Origin: Rosistilla ulvae
GTDB taxonomy: Bacteria; Planctomycetota; Planctomycetia; Pirellulales; Pirellulaceae
DNA length: 64,000 bases
Direction: 5' to 3'
NCBI RefSeq assembly: GCF_007741475.1
Contig: NZ_CP036261.1
Span: 2,852,001 to 2,916,000 of the forward strand
Positions 1 to 11,024 of the stretch are shown piece after piece. Below the pieces are notes generated by a model. It saw only the letters and a list, made by a program, of their open reading frames with translations. It was not told the origin of the DNA and did not search any database. The translations under genes and the position numbers were made by a program. Position 1 is the first letter of the stretch; every line of letters starts with the position of its first letter.

Positions 1-870
1 CGGCTTGGGCCCCTCGGCGAACAACCGGAACGGACGCATGTCCAATCCCGCCCCGAGGATCACTACCTGTTTCAGGTCTTCCACTGCGGTGATTGTTTGA
101 TCGATGTGGCCGGTTCGCGCCAGAACCATATCTTGCAACTGGGGCAATACGCGGCATAACCGGTTCGCCAGCAGTTCGCCATGTGGGCCCGCGGCGACGC
201 GTTCGTGCCCCGAATCGAGCCGTAGTCGTTCGCTCTGCGATGATGATCGCAGACCGGCGATCATCCGCGCCGACGACTTCAGTTTGTGCTTGTACAGCGG
301 AGAGATCTGCGGCTGCGCTTCGGTGGGGCGCAACTGGATCGAAGGCTGGGCGAAGTATTTCATCTCCGCTTCGGCGACGACATCTCCGTTGGCGGTGAAG
401 ACGACCGGCAGAGTGACCAAGACCCGTTTGCCGGCGAAATAACGCTGCCGAACCTTATTGGCAAGCTTCTCGGGAATCTCACAGAATCCACGCACATGTC
501 CCGTGCTGGGGATTCGGTATTTAACATCCATCGATGCCAGCCACAGCGACGCCGACTCCTCTTCGTGACATGGATGTACCCCCACAACAGGCACACCTCG
601 CAACAGCGCCGCCAACGCGATACCACCGGTGTAATCCGCAGACAACGAAATCAAGGCGGCCTGGTGCGTACCGTGCTGATTGGTCGACGCATAGCTGAGC
701 GGCAACTCCGTTGTGCACATCCCCTCGCGGACCTCGGTTATCCGCCAATCGATCGCTTTCAAAACCGGGACCGCTTCATGTAACAAGCTTGTCACCAAGC
801 CTGGGTTCATTCGGTTCTCGTAGTCCTGTTCCCAAGAAATGGACATCGGCCCCAGCTGTGAACTCACCAT
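1..870 (-). CDS. Hotdog thioesterase-like domain fused to a SAM-dependent methyltransferase (3' end outside window)
   Basis: The frame is open from an ATG at 870 to the left edge, about 290 codons. The ATG has TGAGGT about nine bases upstream and an in-frame stop at 880-882; a second ATG lies at 846. Residues about 20-170 look like a hotdog fold of the DUF4442/YiiD thioesterase type, with a stretch around STNQHGTHQAALISLSADYT. From about residue 190 the protein resembles the leucine carboxyl methyltransferase (LCMT/PPM) group, with the SAM-binding motif VVILGAGLDMRPFRL ending near the edge. The known function of that group is SAM-dependent methylation of carboxyl or O groups; the substrate here is unknown. 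The fusion suggests a small-molecule or acyl-CoA substrate, which is inference. It is divergent from the giant kinase gene. Confidence 0.7.
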   Translation of the reverse strand, partial: MVSSQLGPMSISWEQDYENRMNPGLVTSLLHEAVPVLKAIDWRITEVREGMCTTELPLSYASTNQHGTHQAALISLSADYTGGIALAALLRGVPVVGVHPCHEEESASLWLASMDVKYRIPSTGHVRGFCEIPEKLANKVRQRYFAGKRVLVTLPVVFTANGDVVAEAEMKYFAQPSIQLRPTEAQPQISPLYKHKLKSSARMIAGLRSSSQSERLRLDSGHERVAAGPHGELLANRLCRVLPQLQDMVLARTGHIDQTITAVEDLKQVVILGAGLDMRPFRLFAEGPKP

Positions 871-1395
871 CTTCCAACCTCAATATCGATCCAATAAGAC
901 AAGATGCAAATGGTTCGAAGCTGCCAAGCGTCGGCTCTGCTTCGTGCAAATCGATGCTAGTTAGAGGGCGTGCAAAAGCTCCCATCGAGGTGGAGTTTGC
1001 GGGAAATACTATTGCGCAAATAGCGGATTCATCGAAGCCGCTCCAGGAGCTAGCACCTGTGGTGATGTGTCTCTATCCAGAGGTGCGTGGTTTGGTGGTC
1101 GAAGTCACTTCTTTGCAACGATCGTCACTGCAACGGTTATCTGGGTAGACACCATTTTGCATGCGGCACGACGCGCCGGTGTGGCATCACGGAGGGTTTC
1201 ATGTCGATCTCGCAAGCCTGTCGAATCGGCGGTTGGAAAACTTTTTTCGAAGCCTGCCGCGTTTAGAACCTAAGCTTTCTTTGATGGCACGCCTCTGCCT
1301 GACCCCGTTGTATTCACCCACTGACGACTTGCCCTGTCGAAGCAAGGAGCGGCTTCCGTTTCGCATCCGATCTGCAAAGATTTGCGGTCAAGTTC
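871..1395. other. Intergenic region between divergent genes
   Basis: This 525-base gap separates the divergent methyltransferase fusion and multidomain kinase genes. The short open frames in it resemble no family and lack convincing ribosome binding sites. It presumably holds both promoters, but I could not pick out a clear -35/-10 pair. Confidence 0.5.
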
Positions 1396-4300
1396 ATGAC
1401 ACACACATCGGTTTCCCACGAAACGCTAACGATTGGCGAGAAGCGATACCAGATTCTCGACCGGTTGCCGAACAGTTCGGTCGTCTGCGGCTATCGCGCT
1501 CTGGATCTTCATTCCGGCGAACGCGTCGTGTTGCGGCAAGTGCCGAAGCGGCAGTTCCGCGATAGCGGCCTTGCGCGATTCATGAACGAAGCCCGGCTGA
1601 CGTCGGGACTTTCTTGCGATACCTATTCACGTCCGTTGGAATTCCAGCTCTGCGAAGATCACTTGCGGTTGGTCTACGCCGAGGTGCCGGGGACGTTATT
1701 GTCGGCGCGGATTGGCAACGCCCGATTTACGCCACGCGATACGATGCGGATCGCCCGCGATCTGCTGATAGCTCTCGACGACGTCCATCAGATCGGCTGT
1801 ATCCAACGCGATCTCCGCCCATCGAAGATCGTGATCCGCCCCGATGGACTCGCGGTCTTGTGCGGTTACCTGCCGCTGAGGTCTCCCGACGGGCTCGGCA
1901 GCGATGACGATTTGAGCCGCGAGTACGCGTCGTATATGTCCCCCGAACTCTCGGGAGTCATCGATCACGACATCGGTGAAGTCTCCGATCTCTATTCGCT
2001 GGGGCATGTTTTGAATGCCTGTTTGACGGGCGTTCCCGCGTTTGATGGAGAGGTCAATGAGATCCTCTACCAGCACATGACCTCGGATCCGGCCCCCGAG
2101 CGATTCGCCGTCGAAACGCCCGATCTGGTGATCAAGTTCATCGAGAAATTGATCTGCAAAGAGCCTCGCGACCGCTACCAATCGGCCCGGGCGGCGCTGT
2201 TTGATGTCGACAAGATCCTCTCCTTTATCGAGGCGGGAATCGTCGCTCCCAAGTTCGTAATTGGTACCGCCGACCGACGCACGGTATTGATCGAGCCAGC
2301 ATTTGTCGGTCGCCAAGAACAGACAAACGAACTCCGCCTGGGAATCGAGGATGCCCACTGCGGTCGCTTCCACAAGATCTTGATGGTCGCCGAATCGGGG
2401 ATGGGTAAGACCCGGATGTTGAACGAGATCTCGACAGCCGCCGCTCGAAAAGGTTTCCTGATTCTCAACGGAAGGTCGACGCAACACGCCGCCCAACAAC
2501 CCAATGCGGCTTGGTTGCAGATGGTCGATCAACTGGCCAAGTTCCTTGCCAACGATGGGCTGTTGTGCGAGCAAACCGCGCGTCGCATGGAGGGTTTTCG
2601 CGAGGAAGTCATCACCGCGATGCCGGCGATCGCAGATGTATTGGGATGGACCGGGACGCGTTTGTCGGGGCCCGACGAACTGGGACAAGGACGTGTGATT
2701 CAGGCGTTCCGCACGTTGTTTGCCGGACTGGGGACTGCCGATCGATGTGTCATGCTGACGTTGGATGATTGTCAGTGGATCGACGACCAATCGATGCGAG
2801 TGTTGACGGAGATCAGCCAGGCGGACGCGGCACATCTGTTTTTGCTGGCCGTGATGCGCCCCGACGATCACGTTGGCCATCAGCTGAAGCGGGCGCTACG
2901 GGTTTCCCACACCACCACCCTCGGACCGCTCAGCAATCACGCCGTCAAACAACTGGCCCTCTCGATGGCCGGTCCGTTGCCAAGCGTGGCGATCGAGGTC
3001 GTGCAAAGGTATGCCGAAGGGAGTCCTTTTATGGCTGCCGCGGTCTTGCGTGGGATGGTGGAATCGAAGGTTTTGAGCGTCGAAAACGAAGCCTGGGAAA
3101 TCGATCACGACCTGTTGTCGAACTTTCAAGCGGCGGACAATTCCAGCGAGATCTTGGTCGATCGATTGACCCGTTTGCCCGACAACTCTCGAAATCTGCT
3201 CACCGCGGCGGCTGTGATCGGGCACGATTTCAGTCTCGATGCAGCGGCCAGTTTGGCGGGAATGGAGATGGCCGATGCGCACGTGGCGTTTAAGCCCGCC
3301 CGCGCGCACCGTCTGGTCTGGAGCCGCCCCAACAGTATGTTCTCGTTTGTCCACGACAAAATTCGCGCTGCGATTTTGAGTGGGATCGCCGACGAGACCA
3401 AGCGATCGATGCACGGTCAATTGGGACGGTATCTGGAGTCGCACTTTCCCGATCAGGTTTTCGATATCGCCTACCATTTCGACGCGGCCGATATGCACGT
3501 CGAAGCGCTCCCCTACGCGCTCCGCGCGGCGCAGGTTGCGCTGAAAAGCTTTTCGTTGGTCAGTGCTCAAACGCAACTGTCGATTGCGGCGCGAGCACTG
3601 CAACATGCCGATAGCGGTACGCGACATCAAGTCGAATCGATGATGAGCGAAGTCTTGATGCTACGCGGGGAATACGACCAAACCGAGGAATGGTTGGAGG
3701 CTGCGGCGCGCAGCGCGGTGACCGACGAAGACCACGCGAAGGTCGCGATGAAGCGGGGGGAATTACACTTCAAACGCGGTAATAAAGACCTCGCTGTCGA
3801 GTACTTTGAAGCCTCGCTGAAACAGCTCGGTGAAACCGTTTGCAGCAATAAATTGCAAGTCGCCTGGAACATCGGCATCGAACTGTTGCGACAGATCCGA
3901 AATTCTCTGATCCCGTCGCTCTGCGGGCGGCGGCGCGGGGAACCGAGCGAGGCCGAAAAGATGTCGTTGAGTCTGTACAGCCAAATCGCGCATGCCTATT
4001 GGTACACTCGCGACCAATATTACACGCTCTGGGCCCATCTGCGTGGCATGAACGCCGCCGAACGCTACCCCGCGAACCAGTATTTGGCGCAAGCCTATTC
4101 CGAGCATGCACCGGCGATGTCGTTGATGCGTTGGGAAAGCCGTGGGATCCAATACGCGCGACGTTCGCTGGAGATGCGTAAATCGTTGGACGATCTCTGG
4201 GGGCAGGGGCAATCACGCAACTTTTTCAGCATCTTGCTCTATTCGTTCGCGCGATTCGAAGACTGTATCGAACAAGCGCGGCGCGCAGTCGAAATTTTGG

Positions 4301-7300
4301 AACGGACAGGCGATTATTGGGAAGTGCACATCGCCCGCTACCAATTGGCCGCATCGTTCTACCGGCTCGGCAGATCGGAGGAAGCCGTTCGTCATTCCCA
4401 ATTGAACTATCGCTCCGCCGTGAATCATGGCGACTACCAGGCGACAGGGAACATCATCGACGTTTGGGCAAGAGCTTCGTTTGGTGAAATCCCAGCGGAG
4501 ATTCTGGAAACCGAACTGCAGCGCGATGTTTGTGATGCACAGCGAAGTTCCCAGGTGAGGTTGGCCTGCGGAGTCCGAGAATTCTATCAAGGTCGGTATA
4601 GCGAAGCGGTTGCGCAGTTCGAAGCGGCGATCGAGATTGCCGAACGCGCGGAGGTATCCAACACCTATATCAGCCCTTGTTATTCCTGGCGCTGCACGGC
4701 GATGCGGAAGCTGTTTGAAGCCCAGCCGGCCAAATCGGTCACCATGCAGAAACAACGGTTGAAGCAACTTGCGGTCGCTGCCAAAAAGGCGCTCGCGTAT
4801 GGCAAGCGCTTTCCCAACGAACTTCCCCACGCGCTCCGCGAGACCGCTGCCGTTGCGGCGATGGCGGGGCGCCAACGGGTTGCCCAACGCTGCTTTCAAC
4901 GCAGTCTCGACGTCGCGACGCGGCAAGGGGCGAAGTTGGAGCATGCGAAAACGATCATGGTTCGCGAGGAATTTGCCAACGAGTTCGGCTGGGAAATCGA
5001 CCCCGACGAATACTCCCAAGCGTTCGCCAAAATCTCCCGTTTGAAATTCGCTGACGAGAAGGTCGAACAGGGAGGATCGCTTTCGGAGTTCGATCGATTT
5101 GATTCCCTGCTCGCGTCGGGACGTAAGATCGCAAACAGCGTGATGCCAGCGGAAATCTATCGCGAGGTTGGCATCGCGGCACAGAAGATCCTGCGTGGCG
5201 AACAAGCTTTTGTGATCGCGATCTCGCCCGACAGCGACGATCTGGTCACCTTTCCCGAAGGGCACGTCTTCGACAGCAGCATGCTAGCCGAAGCCAAGCG
5301 AAAGAAGACGACGGTTGTAAAAGATGAAGAGAACCGATCCGAACGCGGCATCGTTACCAAATGCAAAGGTTCTTTTCTGTGCAGTCCGATCGAAGTGCAT
5401 GGGAAGGGGGCGGCATTCCTGTACATTCGCAACAAGCGTTTTTCGGATCTCTTCGGTAGCGATGAAATTCGTATCGCTGATTATTTGGTTTCGTTTGCGG
5501 GAGCAGGACTGGAACGGGCCGACGGTTTCCAACAGTTGCAAGATCTAAACCAGAACCTGGAAGAGAAGGTTCAGGATCGGATTATCGCAGTCGTTGAACG
5601 ATCGAAGGAATTGGAACTGACGACCCAACAGCTGCAAAAAACCAAAGAGAAACTGCAGCGTGCCAAAGAAGCCGCCGAAAACGCCAATCACGCCAAAAGC
5701 GAATTTCTGGCCCGGATGAGCCACGAGATCCGAACCCCGATCACCGGCATCTTGGGCTTCTCGGAACTGTTGTTGCGTGGAATCGTGCCCAGCGAACACG
5801 ATCGCACCGCGCATCTGGAAACGATTCATTCCAATGGCACCCACCTGTTGCAACTGTTGGATGACATCTTGGACATCTCCAAGATCGAAGCGGACAAAGT
5901 GGAGATCGAACGCGTCCCCTTCGCACCGACACAATTGATCAATGAGATCGTCCGTTCGCTCCGTTCCAAAGCGATCCAAAAAGAGATCGCGTTGGACTTC
6001 CAGATCGACAGTCCGATTCCCGAATCGATCGTCAGCGATCCCACGCGGTTCCGTCAGATCATCACCAACCTTGTCGGCAATGCAGTCAAATTTACCGACA
6101 CCGGTGGAGTCACGGTCCATCTGAACTCCAAAGGCGATCCGCAGTCACCGAGCCTACTGGAGATCTCCGTCGACGACACCGGATCGGGGATGACGCCCGA
6201 ACAGATGTCGCGAATCTTCGAACCGTTTGTTCAAGCCGACACGTCGACGACAAGGAAACATGGTGGTACCGGGCTCGGTTTGTCGATCGGCAAACGGTTG
6301 GCGGAAGCGTTGGGGGGATCGCTGAGCATTTCCAGCACGCTGAATGTTGGAACCAAATTTGTCTTTTCGCTGCCGATCGAACGGCTTGCCGATACGCCAA
6401 TCCTGAGTCCCGATGAAGCGACGGCATTCGCCAGCCAAACCCGATCGCAACAGTTCCGAAAGGCCGACGCGTCGGGGGCTCGCGTGCTGATCGTCGACGA
6501 TTGTGACACGAATCGGAAACTGATGACGTTCCTGTTGCAGGATGCTGGCAGCGAAGTGACGACGGCAACCAATGGTAAAGAAGCTGTCGAGCTGTTGCTC
6601 GATCGCAAGCTATCGGTCGACATCGTCTTGATGGATATGCAGATGCCGATCATGGATGGCTACACTGCAACACGAATGTTGCGCAATCGTGGTTACAATC
6701 GCCCCGTCGTTGCATTGACAGCGAATGCGATGGTCGGCGACGAAGCGAAATGTCGACAGGCGGGATGCACCCACTATTTGACGAAACCGATCGACTTGGA
6801 TGCGTTGCTGCAGATCGTGACAGTTGGTTCCACCACGTCGACGCAATGCGATTCGGTCGGTGTGCCAGCGGAGACGTTCGAACCACAATCCAAACCGCCG
6901 CAAAACGCTGTTGCAATGCCGCGGGCGGCCGAACCGCAAAACCTCACTGCGACGGAACAAGAACAACAAAAAAGAACCGACACCAATCGGCTGTCAGACG
7001 ATTGGCGAGGAGATTTTGCTTGCTTCTTCGTCGACAAGGTTGCCCAAGAGATGTCCAGCATGCTCGACGCCTGCGCCGCTCACCAGTTCGACGAAGTCGC
7101 CCGGCATTCCCACTGGATCAAAGGTTCCGGTGGCACCGTTGGGCTGCCGCAGTTGTCTCAATTAGCTGTGGACTGCGAGTCGGCATGTCGCGATCAAGAC
7201 GTCGATCAATTGCACGATCGCCTTCGGGAGATGCAGCGTTTCGTGGACGAACTCCAGTTCGAACGCCAGAAAAAGAGAAAGGCGGCAAGCGTCACCAACG

Positions 7301-7395
7301 CTCTCGCTAGTGACGATTCGAAAGTCAAACGCAGTTTTTGGGGCTGGCCCCAACGCAAGCGATCCCAAGTGTTTGCCGATACGCAAGCTCGCTGA
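1396..7395 (+). CDS. Giant hybrid sensor: pseudokinase - AAA ATPase - TPR - GAF - histidine kinase - receiver - HPt
   Basis: This 1999-residue protein has no signal peptide or membrane segment, so it is probably cytoplasmic. Residues about 15-285 form a Ser/Thr kinase-like domain that looks inactive: there is no glycine-rich loop, the VAIK lysine position reads VVLRQV, the catalytic loop is [12 protein letters not shown] (near 135) and DFG is replaced by CGY. The APE-like motif (SPE) is kept. Next comes a predicted ATPase with Walker A AESGMGKT (near 333-340) and a Walker B-like [12 protein letters not shown], then a long TPR-like helical region (about 680-1230), a GAF-like domain, a coiled coil (about 1385-1430), HisKA with His1443 in [11 protein letters not shown], an ATPase with GTGLGLSIG, a receiver with acceptor Asp1747 and Lys1797, and an HPt domain with His1906 in HWIKGSGG. 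The architecture resembles the kinase/ATPase hybrid sensors of fungi and some bacteria. No clear ribosome binding site precedes the ATG. The signal and the final output are unknown. Confidence 0.85.
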   Translation: MTHTSVSHETLTIGEKRYQILDRLPNSSVVCGYRALDLHSGERVVLRQVPKRQFRDSGLARFMNEARLTSGLSCDTYSRPLEFQLCEDHLRLVYAEVPGTLLSARIGNARFTPRDTMRIARDLLIALDDVHQIGCIQRDLRPSKIVIRPDGLAVLCGYLPLRSPDGLGSDDDLSREYASYMSPELSGVIDHDIGEVSDLYSLGHVLNACLTGVPAFDGEVNEILYQHMTSDPAPERFAVETPDLVIKFIEKLICKEPRDRYQSARAALFDVDKILSFIEAGIVAPKFVIGTADRRTVLIEPAFVGRQEQTNELRLGIEDAHCGRFHKILMVAESGMGKTRMLNEISTAAARKGFLILNGRSTQHAAQQPNAAWLQMVDQLAKFLANDGLLCEQTARRMEGFREEVITAMPAIADVLGWTGTRLSGPDELGQGRVIQAFRTLFAGLGTADRCVMLTLDDCQWIDDQSMRVLTEISQADAAHLFLLAVMRPDDHVGHQLKRALRVSHTTTLGPLSNHAVKQLALSMAGPLPSVAIEVVQRYAEGSPFMAAAVLRGMVESKVLSVENEAWEIDHDLLSNFQAADNSSEILVDRLTRLPDNSRNLLTAAAVIGHDFSLDAAASLAGMEMADAHVAFKPARAHRLVWSRPNSMFSFVHDKIRAAILSGIADETKRSMHGQLGRYLESHFPDQVFDIAYHFDAADMHVEALPYALRAAQVALKSFSLVSAQTQLSIAARALQHADSGTRHQVESMMSEVLMLRGEYDQTEEWLEAAARSAVTDEDHAKVAMKRGELHFKRGNKDLAVEYFEASLKQLGETVCSNKLQVAWNIGIELLRQIRNSLIPSLCGRRRGEPSEAEKMSLSLYSQIAHAYWYTRDQYYTLWAHLRGMNAAERYPANQYLAQAYSEHAPAMSLMRWESRGIQYARRSLEMRKSLDDLWGQGQSRNFFSILLYSFARFEDCIEQARRAVEILERTGDYWEVHIARYQLAASFYRLGRSEEAVRHSQLNYRSAVNHGDYQATGNIIDVWARASFGEIPAEILETELQRDVCDAQRSSQVRLACGVREFYQGRYSEAVAQFEAAIEIAERAEVSNTYISPCYSWRCTAMRKLFEAQPAKSVTMQKQRLKQLAVAAKKALAYGKRFPNELPHALRETAAVAAMAGRQRVAQRCFQRSLDVATRQGAKLEHAKTIMVREEFANEFGWEIDPDEYSQAFAKISRLKFADEKVEQGGSLSEFDRFDSLLASGRKIANSVMPAEIYREVGIAAQKILRGEQAFVIAISPDSDDLVTFPEGHVFDSSMLAEAKRKKTTVVKDEENRSERGIVTKCKGSFLCSPIEVHGKGAAFLYIRNKRFSDLFGSDEIRIADYLVSFAGAGLERADGFQQLQDLNQNLEEKVQDRIIAVVERSKELELTTQQLQKTKEKLQRAKEAAENANHAKSEFLARMSHEIRTPITGILGFSELLLRGIVPSEHDRTAHLETIHSNGTHLLQLLDDILDISKIEADKVEIERVPFAPTQLINEIVRSLRSKAIQKEIALDFQIDSPIPESIVSDPTRFRQIITNLVGNAVKFTDTGGVTVHLNSKGDPQSPSLLEISVDDTGSGMTPEQMSRIFEPFVQADTSTTRKHGGTGLGLSIGKRLAEALGGSLSISSTLNVGTKFVFSLPIERLADTPILSPDEATAFASQTRSQQFRKADASGARVLIVDDCDTNRKLMTFLLQDAGSEVTTATNGKEAVELLLDRKLSVDIVLMDMQMPIMDGYTATRMLRNRGYNRPVVALTANAMVGDEAKCRQAGCTHYLTKPIDLDALLQIVTVGSTTSTQCDSVGVPAETFEPQSKPPQNAVAMPRAAEPQNLTATEQEQQKRTDTNRLSDDWRGDFACFFVDKVAQEMSSMLDACAAHQFDEVARHSHWIKGSGGTVGLPQLSQLAVDCESACRDQDVDQLHDRLREMQRFVDELQFERQKKRKAASVTNALASDDSKVKRSFWGWPQRKRSQVFADTQAR

Positions 7396-7462
7396 ATGAT
7401 CTGCATGTTGCATTGCCGCTCCGATCGGGCAAGCGATGCGTTGGCAATGGAGACGCTGCCGG

Positions 7463-8821
7463 CTAGCGTTCCAGCGTCGATTTGCTGCGCAGGATGTGGT
7501 GGTAGTGCTGGGCGAAGCGATGCGATTCGTCGCGGACGTATTGCAGCAACCGCAGCGCGAACGCGTTGCGACTCAACCGAATCGGTTCGGATTCACCCGG
7601 CACGAAGATCTCTTCATCTCGCTTCGCCAATGAGATCACCGTCGGCGGCGTGATCTCTTGATCGCGGAAGGCGGCCATGGCGGAGTTCAGCTGCCCTTTG
7701 CCGCCATCGATCAGCAGGATGTCGGGAAACTTTTCCTGGTTGTCGCTGAGGCTGCGGAAGCGCCGCGAGACCACTTCATAGATGCTGCGGTAGTCGTCGA
7801 TCCCTTTGACGTCTTTGATCCGAAAGCGTCGATAGCCCGGCTTAAACGGCAGCCCATCGATGAACTGGACAAGGCTGGCGACCGTCTCGCCGCCGCTGAG
7901 GTGTGCGATGTCGACCCCTTCGATCACTCGCGGCGTCTCCTTCAGGGAAAGCACTTTCCGCAGTCCGGTCAGCCCCTTCTTGGGATCGACGTAAAAGACT
8001 TCCGGCTGGGCGTGAGTTTCCAGATCGCCACGCTCATCGAGTTTCTCGAGCATCCGAATTTCATCGCGCAGCTTCGCCGCCTTTTCAAATTGCAACGCCT
8101 TGCTTGCTTCCATCATCTCGCCGCGCAGCTCGTTCAGCAATTTCTTGCTGCCACCGTCGAGGAAGGTTTGCAGACGGCGGATGTCTTGCCGGTAGTCCTC
8201 TTTGCTGATCCGCAGATTGCACGGCGCGGTGCATTGATCGATGCTGGCCAACAGACAGGGACGGAACCATTTCCATCGCTCGTCCCCTTCGGTGATGTCC
8301 AGCGAACAGGTACGGAAGCGAAAGATCCGCTGCAGCACCTGGATCGCACCACGCAGCGCCCCGGCACTGGGGAAGGGACCATAGAGTTTGACGCCGCGAT
8401 CGCGCGGTTCCCGCGTGACCTCGATCCGCGGAAACTCCTCCCGCGTCGTGATCATTAGATACGGGAAGGTCTTGTCGTCTTTAAGGTCTTTGTTGTTCTT
8501 GGGCTGGATATCTTTGATCAGCCGCGATTCCATCAGCAGCGCGTCGACTTCGGAATCGCAGTCCATGAAGTCGATGTCAGCGATCTCGCCGATCCAGTCG
8601 GCCGTCCGCTGCTCCTCGGCCGCCGCTTTCAGAAAGTAGCTCCCGGCGCGGCTGCGAAGATTTTTCGCCTTGCCGATATAGATCACCCGCCCGGCGGCAT
8701 CTTTCATCAGATAGACGCCGGGAGTTTGTGGAAACGTGCGGACCTTGGCGGCCGCGTACTCAAAGCCGAGCTCGGCTCCCGATTCGGGAGCATTATTGGC
8801 AGACTCTGAGTTCTCGCTCAT
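7463..8821 (-). CDS. uvrC: UvrABC excinuclease subunit C, short form
   Basis: UvrC makes both incisions beside DNA lesions in nucleotide excision repair, together with UvrB. The GIY-YIG nuclease lies near residues 30-110 (PGVYLMKD, VIYIGKAKNLRSR). A cysteine-bearing central region (CLLASIDQCTAPC) and a UVR motif that contacts UvrB (KALQFEKAAKLRDEIRML) follow. The RNase H-like endonuclease domain keeps its motifs EGVDIAH, LLIDGGKGQ and RDESHRFA. The protein stops after HHILRSKSTLER at 452 residues. Classical UvrC proteins are about 600 residues and end in a tandem helix-hairpin-helix domain, which is absent here. The start codon overlaps the stop of the upstream transporter gene, so the two are probably translationally coupled. 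Confidence 0.93.
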   Translation of the reverse strand: MSENSESANNAPESGAELGFEYAAAKVRTFPQTPGVYLMKDAAGRVIYIGKAKNLRSRAGSYFLKAAAEEQRTADWIGEIADIDFMDCDSEVDALLMESRLIKDIQPKNNKDLKDDKTFPYLMITTREEFPRIEVTREPRDRGVKLYGPFPSAGALRGAIQVLQRIFRFRTCSLDITEGDERWKWFRPCLLASIDQCTAPCNLRISKEDYRQDIRRLQTFLDGGSKKLLNELRGEMMEASKALQFEKAAKLRDEIRMLEKLDERGDLETHAQPEVFYVDPKKGLTGLRKVLSLKETPRVIEGVDIAHLSGGETVASLVQFIDGLPFKPGYRRFRIKDVKGIDDYRSIYEVVSRRFRSLSDNQEKFPDILLIDGGKGQLNSAMAAFRDQEITPPTVISLAKRDEEIFVPGESEPIRLSRNAFALRLLQYVRDESHRFAQHYHHILRSKSTLER

Positions 8822-10575
8822 TCCATTCCTGGGCTAGTCGACTTGTTCTTACGCACAAAGAAACCGATCGCAATCAAAATCAAGTATACGACTAACAGGC
8901 CCAAGATGGCTTGTCCCGCAACTGGATTGGCTTTGTCGGTCACTTTGTCGTAGATCGCGGTTCCGGCAGCCGCAAGAGCTCCCAAGACCGAGAAGATCAT
9001 CAATACGTTCCAAAGCAGCATCCGTCCGCCGGTCGGCTTTTCGTCCCCCAGAATCCGGCGGCTGTTCATCATCAAGAAGAACGTGATGTAGGCGATCGGC
9101 AGCAACATCATGCCGAAACTGGAGGTGAAAATCGCCAGCCAGAACTTCGCGCCACCTGCCCAGAAGTACATCCACGAGAAACCAATCAGCCCCGCCGAGA
9201 CAACGCCCAGCACAAACGGAAACGTTCCGTCGGGGCGATTAAACATTTCGCGGAAGGCGTATCCATTGATCAGCATCAGGATGATGATCGTCGAGAATCC
9301 CATTCCGAAGACGCCCAAACCGAAGACGAGTTTTGAGAGCGATGTGCCCAACAGCGGTGCCAGTGTGTCGGCCAATTGGAACGCGTTGCGCTTGACGAGC
9401 GTCGAGGCGAGCTTCTTTTCGGTGACATCCAATTGAGCGACCATCGCCAATTTGTCAGCTTCGGATGTTTCCGCCGCCGCGTCGCCCAACTGTTGGTCGA
9501 CGCGAGCGATCAACGATCCTTTAACCGCGTCGAACATCGGACTCTGCTCCATCACCGACAGGTCGTTGCTAGCCAATTGGTCGTCGATCTTACCGTGGAA
9601 CGTCGATGCCGCCGCGATCACGACGCAGCTGGTGACGAGGATGTATGGGATCGCCATTCCGGTCGCCAAGTCGAAGCGAGCCAGGCCGCGGAACGGTTTG
9701 TCCCAGCCGCGAGCGAGCATCGAATAAGGCAACAGAAAGGTCATGTTGATGCCGACCGCGGTCGCAGCTGCGGCGATCATCACCGCCCGTTGTTCGGTGA
9801 CCAAACGGTTGGTCCAGAACGACTGGCCTTGCTCCGAAAGACTGGCGACCATCGCTGCCAGATCGCCTGTCGGCTGGGTCCATTGGTTCAAGTTGGGAAT
9901 CAAGCCGGAGAAGATGGCACCGAAATCGAGTTCCCCTTTGACGCCCAACAGAATCGCGACGCCAAAGAAACAGATCACGACCATTCCGACGAGAGCTTTG
10001 AGCGTGATGTCGAACAGTTTTGCAGCGGCACCGCGCCGCGTGTTCAGCAACACGACAAATCCGGCGGCGAACAACAGGATCAACGAAACGGTTCGCTTCG
10101 CTCCCATGTCTTCACCCAACGACTGGCCTGCCAGCGGCATCAGGTTCTTATCCAACGCGTCGTAGCAGAGGCTGAACTGAGGCATACACCAGATCATGTT
10201 GGCCATCATCGTCGCGATCAACCAACCCCAGCCGAGCGCCGGGTTGATCTCGGTGTTGATCGCTTCGAACGGGCGGCGTCCGGTCGACAGCGTGACGTAG
10301 CTGATCGCCGAAAGCATGATCACACCCATCGTGATCGCCATCAGTTGCAGCCAGATCATGCTGGTTCCGCCCAGCACGCCCAAGAAGAGCGCTCCGGCCA
10401 GCGAACCGCCTCCCAATGTGATCGCACTCTGCAACCAACCGGGGCCGGAAAGTCGAACGAAAGCCGACAGCAGGCGGCCTTCGGCGGCGGCCTGTTTCAA
10501 AAATTCGCGGTCCGCATGGACTTTGTCGACAGAGTTTCCAGATTCGGCCGGCGGCGCAACTTCGGTTTCGCTCAT
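8818..10575 (-). CDS. Nramp-superfamily (Mn2+/Fe2+ transporter-like) membrane protein
   Basis: This 585-residue protein has about eleven hydrophobic segments and resembles COG1914 Nramp-type transporters (LeuT fold), which import divalent metals with protons. I chose the ATG at 10575 (MSETEVAPPAESG) because the longer frame adds a basic, low-complexity stretch; no strong ribosome binding site decides it. The first helix reads GPGWLQSAITLGGGSLAGAL, so the metal-binding DPGN motif of true Nramp proteins is not visible, and helix 6 (INMTFLLPYSML) lacks the usual MPH. Metal transport is therefore uncertain. A polar insertion near residues 330-390 (QQLGDAAAETSEADKL) lies between helices. The gene overlaps the start of uvrC by four bases. 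Confidence 0.7.
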   Translation of the reverse strand: MSETEVAPPAESGNSVDKVHADREFLKQAAAEGRLLSAFVRLSGPGWLQSAITLGGGSLAGALFLGVLGGTSMIWLQLMAITMGVIMLSAISYVTLSTGRRPFEAINTEINPALGWGWLIATMMANMIWCMPQFSLCYDALDKNLMPLAGQSLGEDMGAKRTVSLILLFAAGFVVLLNTRRGAAAKLFDITLKALVGMVVICFFGVAILLGVKGELDFGAIFSGLIPNLNQWTQPTGDLAAMVASLSEQGQSFWTNRLVTEQRAVMIAAAATAVGINMTFLLPYSMLARGWDKPFRGLARFDLATGMAIPYILVTSCVVIAAASTFHGKIDDQLASNDLSVMEQSPMFDAVKGSLIARVDQQLGDAAAETSEADKLAMVAQLDVTEKKLASTLVKRNAFQLADTLAPLLGTSLSKLVFGLGVFGMGFSTIIILMLINGYAFREMFNRPDGTFPFVLGVVSAGLIGFSWMYFWAGGAKFWLAIFTSSFGMMLLPIAYITFFLMMNSRRILGDEKPTGGRMLLWNVLMIFSVLGALAAAGTAIYDKVTDKANPVAGQAILGLLVVYLILIAIGFFVRKNKSTSPGME

Positions 10576-10945
10576 TCGATTCTTTCGAGGGTTATGTAGG
10601 GTGGGCAGGCGTTCTTGCCTGTTGGATTGAGAGAGGGAATGTCCTCGTTCGTTCCGCGCATGCACGCAACGCACAACGTTCGCGGTTCGATCGTGAATTC
10701 ATGGAACGATGATCGCTGTTTGCTGAGCGCACCTTCGCGGAGCGAAAGGCGACCAGCGGAAATTCCCCGCCGAGCCGCGTTGAGCGGTCTTCTTTATGGG
10801 TGGGAGATTTCCATGGGGATCGGGTTCAAGTGTTGCAGAATACTTGGCGGATGTCGAGAACGCGAGACGTGGTCGAGCCAGGATTTCGACGCGTTTTGGG
10901 GAAACCGCTGGCCGTTGAGGCTAAGTTGCCGGACCGGATCGCTCC
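10576..10945. other. Intergenic region upstream of the Nramp-like gene
   Basis: No coding region is supported here. It contains GC-rich segments such as GGGTGGGCAGGCGTTCTTGC near 10599 that look like dispersed intergenic repeats, and must include the promoter of the Nramp-uvrC pair, which I could not identify. Confidence 0.4.
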
Positions 10946-10983
10946 AATAAAGAGATGCCGCTGCGTCGGGCAGCGACCTCTCC
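10946..10983 (-). terminator. Rho-independent terminator of the phosphoglucomutase gene
   Basis: Read on the minus strand about 40 bases after the stop at 11025, there is GAGAGGTCGCTGC, a five-base loop, GCAGCGGCATCTC and then TTTATT. The stem is 13 base positions long with two mismatches and is followed by a short T-rich run. Confidence 0.6.
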
Positions 10984-11024
10984 ATTGTTAATCCATCGTT
11001 TGACGTCGGCAACGCGAGCGACGA

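Noticed and set aside
9376-10599. 407-codon open frame on the plus strand opposite the Nramp-like gene
   Set aside because: The minus-strand frame has a clear family and membrane pattern; the plus frame is a charged, low-complexity shadow.
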